Shown: positions 6,257 to 11,143 of the stretch, piece after piece
Numbering within the stretch: the stretch's first letter is position 1
Layout of the letters: each line of letters starts with the position of its first letter
Notes under the pieces: model-generated
Seen by the model: only the letters and a program-made list of their open reading frames with translations
Database searches by the model: none
What the model was told of the DNA's origin: nothing
Assembly (NCBI GenBank): GCA_031422495.1
Contig: JANPLX010000003.1
Span: 1-11,143 of the forward strand
DNA: 11,143 nt
DNA from: Aalborgiella sp031422495
GTDB lineage: Bacteria > Pseudomonadota > Gammaproteobacteria > Burkholderiales > Burkholderiaceae_C
Reading direction: 5' to 3'
Translations under genes and position numbers: made by a program

Positions 6257-6302
6257 TTGCTATATATTTGATAGCTAACTAAGCAATAAATACGCCGGCT
6301 AG
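6257..6302 (-). repeat. Dispersed intergenic repeat, copy D (inverted)
   Basis: Read on the minus strand it is CTAGCCGGCG, TATTTATTGCTTAGTTAGCT, ATCAAATATATAGCAA. It differs from copy B at four of 46 positions. It starts eight bp after the foldase stop codon and precedes the DUF1439 lipoprotein gene. The similarity to copy C continues to about 6311 (AGTGTCTAAATT). Confidence 0.85.
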
Positions 6303-6391
6303 TGTCTAAATTGACCTCTAAACGGTTGCTTTACAACAATCAGGCACAATCTAAGGAAATAGGTCACACAGCTGGCCACGGAGAACCCTAG

Positions 6392-6958
6392 ATGCATCGT
6401 CGATTTTTATTAAGCGCAGCGCGCTACATCACTTTGGCTGCTGTGGCGATTGCCGCCTTGGGATGCAACACGCTGACCGCGCAGCCGCGCTTCACGATTT
6501 CCAAAGACCAGTTGCAGCAGGTCGTGGCCAAGCGCTTTCCGATGCGTTACCCGGTAGCGGGATTGCTGGATTTAGCGGTGCAAGCGCCTGAGATTCGGTT
6601 GCTGCCTGAGCTAAACCGGCTGAGTGCGACCATGCCAGTAGAAGCCAGCGGCGTGGCGCTGAACCGCAAGCAAGCCGGCACGTTTGAGGTGGAATTTGGT
6701 TTGCGATACGAAGGGAGTGACCGCTCACTTCGTGCCACAGCCTTACGATTTAAGCGATTGGACTTTCCAGGCTTGCGGCCTGAAGCATCGCAAATGCTGA
6801 ATTTGTATGGCCAAGTCTTGAGTGAACAGGCGCTCTCAGAGGTAACGCTGCACCAGCTGCGGCCGCAAGACATGGCGATGGCGGATGCGATGGGCATGCA
6901 GCCGGGCAGCATCACGGTGACGGATAAGGGGCTGGTTTTTGATTTTGTGGCCAAGTAG
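6392..6958 (+). CDS. DUF1439 (YceB-like) lipoprotein
   Basis: The 188-aa product starts with a basic n-region (MHRRFLLSAARY) and a hydrophobic core ending in a lipobox (AALGC, Cys25), so it should be lipidated and held at the inner face of the outer membrane or in the periplasm. The mature part fits DUF1439: FTISKDQLQQVVAKRFP near the start, ELNRLSATMPVEA in the middle and alternating beta-strand patterns with SITVTDKGLVFDF at the end. DUF1439 proteins such as E. coli YceB have no established function; a lipid-binding tubular fold has been suggested for related families. ATG 6392 follows GGAG at 6380-6383. The MFS gene follows after eight bp, so the two probably form an operon. Confidence 0.85.
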   Translation: MHRRFLLSAARYITLAAVAIAALGCNTLTAQPRFTISKDQLQQVVAKRFPMRYPVAGLLDLAVQAPEIRLLPELNRLSATMPVEASGVALNRKQAGTFEVEFGLRYEGSDRSLRATALRFKRLDFPGLRPEASQMLNLYGQVLSEQALSEVTLHQLRPQDMAMADAMGMQPGSITVTDKGLVFDFVAK

Positions 6959-6966
6959 CTGCCGCC

Positions 6967-8169
6967 ATGCCCTTCAGCACCCTGAAAACCAAGCTGGTTG
7001 ACAAGCTGGGCGTGCATCCGGATGTGCTGAAACTGGGTTTGGTGAGTTTTTTGACCGATCTCAGCTCAGAGATGATTTTTTCGGTGTTTGCGATATTTTT
7101 TACCACCGTGGCAGGCGCGTCTGCTGCGCTGCTGGGTTTGATAGAGGGCTTGGCAGATTTGTCGGCCTCGTCGCTTAATTATTATGCGGGCTGGTTGTCT
7201 GACCGAAGCGGCAAGCGCAAGGTTTTCGCACTGGCTGGGTATGGGTTTTCAACGCTGGCCAAAGTGATTTTGCTGGTGAGCAACTCTGTGACGGGCTTGA
7301 GCCTGTTTCGGGTGATTGAGCGGCTGGGCAAAGGTTTCAGAGGGCCGCCGCGTGATGCGTGGCTGTCCAGCGTGGCAGGCACTGAGAAGCGCGGCTTTGC
7401 CTTCGGCGTGCACAAGGCCTTGGACAAATCGGGCGCGGTGTTAGGGCCGTTGGTGGCTTATGGCTTGTTGACGTGGCTGGGTGATGGCGCTGAGACCTAC
7501 AAGGTGTTGTTTTGGGTCGCCATGGTGCCTGCAGTGCTGGGTGTGGTGGCGCTGAGCCTGGTGAAAGACCAGCCCGCACCTAAGCGCATACGAGAAAACC
7601 TGTTTGCAACGTTCAAGCAATTCAGCCCTGCGTACAAACGCTACTTGGTGACGGCGGGCGTGTTTTCGTTGGCGTATTTCAGCTTTGGGTTCTCCATGCT
7701 GCGCGCGCACAGTGTGGGCTTTACGGTAACTGACACGGTGCTGCTGTACGCCTTGTTTAACATTGCCTGCGTCATCGCTGCGCCCTTGATTGGCAAATTG
7801 AGTGACCGTGTGGGCAGGCCGCACATGATCATGTTGGGCTATGCCACGTATGCGGTGCTGAGCTTGGGCTTTGCCTTTGCCACAGAAAAATGGCATGTCG
7901 TGGTACTTTTCTTGATGTATGGCTTGTTTTACGCCATTGATGAGGCGCAAAACAAAGCGTTTATAGCCGACCTAGAGGTGGAGCGCCGCGCATCTGCTAT
8001 GGGCATGTACAGCTTTGTGACGGGCATGATTTATTTACCCGCTTCGTTGATTGCTGGCGCGCTGTGGCTGCTTAGTCCTGCGACGCCGTTTTTACTGGCT
8101 TCAGGGGTTGCCTTGCTGGCTTTGGCCATATTTTCAGTCACGCGACCAGATCGGACACTGTCACCCTAA
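6967..8169 (+). CDS. MFS transporter, substrate unknown
   Basis: The 400-aa protein has about 12 hydrophobic segments in two halves. The first half carries the MFS motif A between TM2 and TM3 (GWLSDRSGKRK, residues 75-85), and the second half a matching IGKLSDRVGRPH. The RLGKGFRGPPRDAW region (119-132) in the TM4-TM5 loop and the KALDKSGAVLGP helix (150-161) are typical of a group of drug/metabolite exporters of the superfamily. It acts in the inner membrane by proton-coupled transport; direction and substrate cannot be read from the sequence. The start eight bp after the lipoprotein stop has no clear Shine-Dalgarno sequence, which suggests translational coupling. A role together with the lipoprotein is inference from adjacency. 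Confidence 0.9.
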   Translation: MPFSTLKTKLVDKLGVHPDVLKLGLVSFLTDLSSEMIFSVFAIFFTTVAGASAALLGLIEGLADLSASSLNYYAGWLSDRSGKRKVFALAGYGFSTLAKVILLVSNSVTGLSLFRVIERLGKGFRGPPRDAWLSSVAGTEKRGFAFGVHKALDKSGAVLGPLVAYGLLTWLGDGAETYKVLFWVAMVPAVLGVVALSLVKDQPAPKRIRENLFATFKQFSPAYKRYLVTAGVFSLAYFSFGFSMLRAHSVGFTVTDTVLLYALFNIACVIAAPLIGKLSDRVGRPHMIMLGYATYAVLSLGFAFATEKWHVVVLFLMYGLFYAIDEAQNKAFIADLEVERRASAMGMYSFVTGMIYLPASLIAGALWLLSPATPFLLASGVALLALAIFSVTRPDRTLSP

Positions 8170-8229
8170 ATACACGGGCTTCAAGGCTTTACCAATTATG
8201 ATGCGTGGGCAACTTAAAAAGGAATATCC

Positions 8230-8631
8230 ATGTTCAGTCACGTCATTCTTGGTGTCAATGACCTAGAAAAATCAAAGAAATTTTATGACGCCTTGTTGGG
8301 CGCTATCAACATAGGACCAGGCGTCGCCAACACCACCACCAGCAACGTTAAGCGTTATTTTTACCGTAGCGCCACTGGCAGCTTTGGCATCACCACACCT
8401 ATCAATGGCGAGGAAGCAAGCCACGGTAATGGCAGCACCATCGGCTTTGCCATGCAAACGTCCGAGCAGTGCGACGCTTTTCACGCGGCGGGCATTGCCA
8501 ATGGTGGCACGACGTGCGAAGACCCACCGGGCTGGCGCGAAGGCTCGGTTGGCAGGCTGTACCTGTGCTACGTGCGTGATCCGGATGGGAACAAAATTTG
8601 TGGGCTGCATAGGCCGGCGAAAGTGGTCTAA
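8230..8631 (+). CDS. VOC (glyoxalase/dioxygenase-fold) family protein
   Basis: The 133-aa protein is one VOC module pair: FSHVILGVNDLEKSKKFYDALLG at the N-terminus (first strand and helix), GSTIGFAM in the middle, AFHAAGIANGG as the second helix and YVRDPDGNKICGLHRP as the closing strand. Of the usual VOC metal ligands only the N-terminal His4 is obvious. The position after the DPDGNKI turn, normally Glu, is Cys/Gly, and the middle His of HIAF-type strands is missing. Glyoxalase I activity is therefore unlikely; a binding or resistance role, or a different metal arrangement, is possible. A good AAGGA lies at 8219-8223. It is 60 bp after the MFS gene on the same strand and its stop overlaps the stop of the opposite hipA-like gene. 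Confidence 0.85.
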   Translation: MFSHVILGVNDLEKSKKFYDALLGAINIGPGVANTTTSNVKRYFYRSATGSFGITTPINGEEASHGNGSTIGFAMQTSEQCDAFHAAGIANGGTTCEDPPGWREGSVGRLYLCYVRDPDGNKICGLHRPAKVV

Positions 8632-9977
8632 GTCAATATAACGACGTTTTCAGACGCAATCGTCCGAAATTCAGCGGAAATGCGGGAATCTGCTGCTGCC
8701 GCTTGCCAAAACTGAATCGCTAAGGCCAGCGCACGTGGCCATTCGGGTAGGGTGGCAGAGGTGGGTTGTGGCTTACCTTTGGCTGCAAAGTCGCGCTGTA
8801 CCAGCTCGCCACCTACAGGTGCGTAGAGCATGGGCAACATGTCGTAGGTGGGGGAAAGCTTCCAATTACCATTGGTTTTGGTGTCGTGCCTCAGAAGCGA
8901 AATGTTGCCATAGTGTCTGTCGGTATTGGCGATCAAGATACCAAAAGCCTCCAGTAGGCACAGCAATCTGGCGTCTTCCGCGCTCAGTAACTTGCGATCT
9001 TGCATGCGTACAGCCGTGGCGGCCCAGTTGTCTTCCACGCCCACGTATTCTGCGTCATAGACCTGCAGTGAAACCATGCCAAGTCGACCTAGGCCATCAG
9101 GGTTGTTGGGGTCCAGTGCGGTGCGGTCGAAACGAATAGATTCCAAAAAAATTCGGCCTTCAAGGCTATAAAGATGCGTTTGGGCAGCAGGCAAACCTGC
9201 CGACGCCAAGGTTTGCAACGCCAGATGCTCGCAGATCAGCAGGTCGCGGGTGCGTTGGTCGGTTAAGGAGTCACCAGCGGGTGAGAATTTAACCAACACA
9301 TGGCGATTATTCCGAATCGTGCAAAACTTAGGCTGCTCACCCCCTGCGGATGAACCGCCCAACGTGCCTTGCATGGCTTGGTCGGCGAAGGCGGGGTAAT
9401 CAACTTCTGACATGGCGCGGCGGGCGCGTTCTGGCAGGGTGTGAAAGCGTGCAAAAGCAGTGTCGCCCACGATCAGGTTACCCGGCAGATCGTCACCTAC
9501 CAGCGCTAGCGCCCGCAGCACGTCGTTGTCTGTCCATTTGCGCGGGTCTGCACCCAGCTGTAGCTCGGGATGGTCATGGGCAAAGGTGCGACCCATAAAG
9601 CCTTGCGGCCGCATATCATCTAAAAACCATGGCAGCCCATCGTGCTTTCTGCTGACGCCTGTGGCCTCATCCATCCAGACACCTTCACCCTCCAATAGCG
9701 CCATGCGGGCAAAAGTCGAAGCTTGTCCATGTGCATCCACTCGCATGACTGATACCGCTTGCCCCACGCCCGACACAGTACGTGGGACGACGTAGCGCTG
9801 CAGCCGTGTTGAACCTACTTTCAAAACTTGACCTGACTGAATCAGTACCGACAGCGCCCGTGACACCGTGGGCTGGCTCACACTCAGAGCAGCTTGCAGC
9901 TCAGCTGCAGAGGCTACGCCGCCGCGCTGCCGTATCGCTTGCAGCGTTGATGCTGTGTGTGGATTGGTTTGCGCCAT
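8628..9977 (-). CDS. yjjJ: HipA-family kinase with N-terminal winged helix (YjjJ-type)
   Basis: The 449-aa protein matches YjjJ in length and plan. Residues 10-60 form a winged helix (AAELQAALSVSQPTVSRALS as helix-turn-helix, then QSGQVLKVG as wing). The HipA Ser/Thr kinase follows: the Gly/Ser-rich loop GGSSAGGEQPKF (207-218), the ATP-binding Lys230 in VLVKFSP, the catalytic loop NTDRHYGN with Asp353 and Asn358, and the metal Asp379 in SPTYDMLPM. Classical HipA works with a separate DNA-binding HipB; none is encoded here, and the built-in winged helix could take that role. HipA phosphorylates glutamyl-tRNA synthetase; the target of the YjjJ group is less certain. Four 12-bp repeats overlap the start codon and suggest autoregulation. 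The gene ends tail-to-tail with the VOC gene (4-bp overlap). Confidence 0.9.
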   Translation of the reverse strand: MAQTNPHTASTLQAIRQRGGVASAAELQAALSVSQPTVSRALSVLIQSGQVLKVGSTRLQRYVVPRTVSGVGQAVSVMRVDAHGQASTFARMALLEGEGVWMDEATGVSRKHDGLPWFLDDMRPQGFMGRTFAHDHPELQLGADPRKWTDNDVLRALALVGDDLPGNLIVGDTAFARFHTLPERARRAMSEVDYPAFADQAMQGTLGGSSAGGEQPKFCTIRNNRHVLVKFSPAGDSLTDQRTRDLLICEHLALQTLASAGLPAAQTHLYSLEGRIFLESIRFDRTALDPNNPDGLGRLGMVSLQVYDAEYVGVEDNWAATAVRMQDRKLLSAEDARLLCLLEAFGILIANTDRHYGNISLLRHDTKTNGNWKLSPTYDMLPMLYAPVGGELVQRDFAAKGKPQPTSATLPEWPRALALAIQFWQAAAADSRISAEFRTIASENVVILT

Positions 9978-10023
9978 GAATAGTAAAATGAATAAGAAAG
10001 TGAATATATTTATGAATAAGTAA
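9976..10023. repeat. Four-unit 12-bp tandem repeat at the yjjJ start, probable operator
   Basis: Units on the plus strand are ATGAATAGTAAA (9976), ATGAATAAGAAA (9988), GTGAATATATTT (10000) and ATGAATAAGTAA (10012). All are exactly in 12-bp register, with RTGAATA conserved. The first unit includes two bases of the yjjJ start codon (minus strand, 9975-9977). There are no spacers and no coding role. A multi-site operator for the protein's own winged helix is the simplest reading. Confidence 0.8.
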
Positions 10024-10053
10024 ATTCTACAATAAATCCAGTAATTTCAACAA
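10024..10053 (-). promoter_or_regulatory. Candidate yjjJ promoter
   Basis: On the minus strand TTGTTG (10048-10053) is followed after 18 bp by TAGAAT (10024-10029). Transcription would begin within the 12-bp array, so a bound repressor would block it. The hexamers are only fair matches to the sigma-70 consensus. Confidence 0.4.
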
Positions 10054-10083
10054 GTTAACAGAATGGGTGAATAGATGAGCCAT

Positions 10084-10110
10084 AAAAAAACGCACCCTCA
10101 AGTGCGTATT
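10084..10110 (-). terminator. Intrinsic terminator of gap
   Basis: On the minus strand ACGCAC pairs with GTGCGT around a six-base loop (TTGAGG), followed by a run of T (10084-10089 on the plus strand is all A). It lies about 30 bp after the gap stop codon and separates gap from yjjJ. Confidence 0.85.
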
Positions 10111-10140
10111 TGTTTAGATAACTTAGTGTTAAATCGTTGC

Positions 10141-11139
10141 TTACTTAGAAACCACGCGCACCATGTCCAAGCACTTGTTTGAGTAGCCCCATTCGTTGTC
10201 ATACCAAGCGACGATTTTGACGAAAGTTGGGTCCAAAGCGATGGATGCATCGGCATCAAAAATCGATGTGCGGGTGTCACCACGAAAGTCGGTGGCGACA
10301 ACTTTGTCTTCGGTGTAGCCAAGTACGCCTTTCAAAGCGCCTTGTGATTGCGCTTTCATCTCAGCGCAGATTTCAGCCATGGTGGCTGGGCTGTTGAGTT
10401 CGCAGGTCAAATCGACCACCGACACGTCAGACGTTGGCACGCGGAAAGACATGCCGGTGAGCTTTTTGTTCAGCTCAGGAATGACCACGCCGACGGCTTT
10501 GGCTGCGCCAGTAGATGATGGAATGATGTTTTCCAAAATACCACGGCCACCGCGCCAGTCTTTGTTGCTCGGGCCGTCGACGGTTTTTTGGGTTGCTGTG
10601 GCAGCATGCACCGTCGTCATCAAACCGCGTTTGATACCCCATTTGTCGTTCAACACTTTGGCCACAGGTGCCAGGCAGTTGGTGGTGCAAGACGCGTTGG
10701 AGATGATGGCTTGACCAGCGTAGGTGCTGTCGTTTACGCCGAAGACGAACATCGGGGTGTCGTCTTTGCTAGGTGCAGAGATGATGACTTTGGTCGCGCC
10801 AGCGGCGATGTGCTTTTCAGCACCGGCTTTGTCTAAAAACAAACCGGTAGATTCGATGACGACAGTAGCGCCCACTTCGTTCCATTTCAAGGCGGCAGGG
10901 TCGCGCTCTTGCGTGAGGCGAATTTTCTTGCCGTTGACGATCAAGGTGTTGCCTTCAACCGATACATCGCCTTTGAAACGGCCGTGCACCGAGTCGTATT
11001 GCAGCATGTAAGCCAGGTATTCTGGCTCCAGCAGGTCGTTGATACCGACGATTTCGATGTCGCTGAAACTTTGAATCGCTGAGCGAAACACGTTGCGTCC
11101 GATGCGGCCAAAGCCGTTGATGCCGATTTTGATGGTCAT
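10141..11139 (-). CDS. gap: Glyceraldehyde-3-phosphate dehydrogenase, type I
   Basis: The 332-aa protein is full length. The NAD-binding part opens with KIGINGFGRIGRN (4-16), and Asp35 in GINDL fits preference for NAD. The catalytic signature SNASCTTNCLAP has Cys151 as nucleophile, with His178 (TTVHAATATQ) as the base. VDGPSNKDWRGGRG (187-200) and SSTGAAKAVG are the substrate and phosphate-binding loops. The enzyme catalyses the phosphorylating oxidation of glyceraldehyde 3-phosphate in glycolysis, or the reverse in gluconeogenesis, as a cytoplasmic tetramer. The start codon lies four bases from the window end, so promoter and upstream partner are not visible; in many betaproteobacteria tkt lies upstream. 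A clear terminator follows. Confidence 0.97.
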   Translation of the reverse strand: MTIKIGINGFGRIGRNVFRSAIQSFSDIEIVGINDLLEPEYLAYMLQYDSVHGRFKGDVSVEGNTLIVNGKKIRLTQERDPAALKWNEVGATVVIESTGLFLDKAGAEKHIAAGATKVIISAPSKDDTPMFVFGVNDSTYAGQAIISNASCTTNCLAPVAKVLNDKWGIKRGLMTTVHAATATQKTVDGPSNKDWRGGRGILENIIPSSTGAAKAVGVVIPELNKKLTGMSFRVPTSDVSVVDLTCELNSPATMAEICAEMKAQSQGALKGVLGYTEDKVVATDFRGDTRTSIFDADASIALDPTFVKIVAWYDNEWGYSNKCLDMVRVVSK

Positions 11140-11143
11140 GGTG

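Noticed and set aside
6547..7017. 156-aa minus-strand open frame across the lipoprotein gene and MFS start
   Set aside because: It is antisense to two well-supported genes, has low-complexity Ser-rich content and no family resemblance.
7441..7950. 169-aa open frame on the minus strand inside the MFS gene
   Set aside because: It is antisense to a clear 12-helix transporter, is rich in His, Gln and Arg as expected of a G+C-rich shadow frame, and has no ribosome binding site or recognisable domain.
9460..9795. 111-aa plus-strand open frame inside yjjJ
   Set aside because: It is Ser/Pro/Arg-rich shadow coding opposite a complete HipA-family protein.
9976..10023. The 12-bp array as a CRISPR or plasmid iteron origin
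   Set aside because: There are no spacers between units, no cas genes, no Rep gene and no DnaA-box pattern; its position over a start codon fits an operator better.

Overview
The window looks like chromosomal DNA of a betaproteobacterium of the Burkholderiales, most likely Comamonadaceae-like. This rests on the G+C-rich backbone, a LipA-type lipase with its own foldase, a Burkholderiales-style membrane-anchored Mrr-like protein, a YjjJ-type HipA protein and a type I gap gene. The taxonomic placement is inference from protein style; no rRNA or other marker is present.

Layout: (1) 1-447, the 3' part of an Mrr-like restriction-endonuclease-fold gene. (2) About 500-2610, an A+T-rich island unlike its surroundings. 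It carries a 540-aa anti-phage dCTP/dCMP deaminase of the AvcD type (623-2245), a 73-aa unknown protein (2300-2521) and a strong intrinsic terminator. (3) 2922-4178, a small zinc-ribbon protein and a pirin-family protein, each a separate unit. (4) 4412-6249, a secreted triacylglycerol lipase and its membrane-anchored foldase, overlapping by 4 bp. (5) 6392-8169, a DUF1439 lipoprotein followed after 8 bp by an MFS transporter, then a VOC/glyoxalase-fold protein (8230-8631). (6) On the minus strand, a HipA-family kinase with its own N-terminal winged helix (8628-9977), and gap, the glycolytic glyceraldehyde-3-phosphate dehydrogenase (10141-11139), with its terminator at 10084-10110.

Three things stand out. 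The AvcD cassette is a known type of phage defence: the deaminase depletes dCTP/dCMP during infection. Here it has a co-directional small gene of unknown function and a 175-bp leader that could hold the inhibitory RNA known from other AvcD loci. Second, the hipA-like start codon lies inside an exact 12-bp tandem array of four ATGAATA-type units, which looks like an autoregulatory operator. Third, four copies of a roughly 46-bp dispersed repeat sit only between transcription units (2755, 3231, 4203, 6257), in both orientations, and never inside the predicted operons.

The lipase and foldase act together: the lipase is exported by Sec, folded by the periplasmic part of the foldase, then presumably secreted. 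The lipoprotein-MFS pair probably forms an operon of unknown substrate. The rest is housekeeping or general accessory content.
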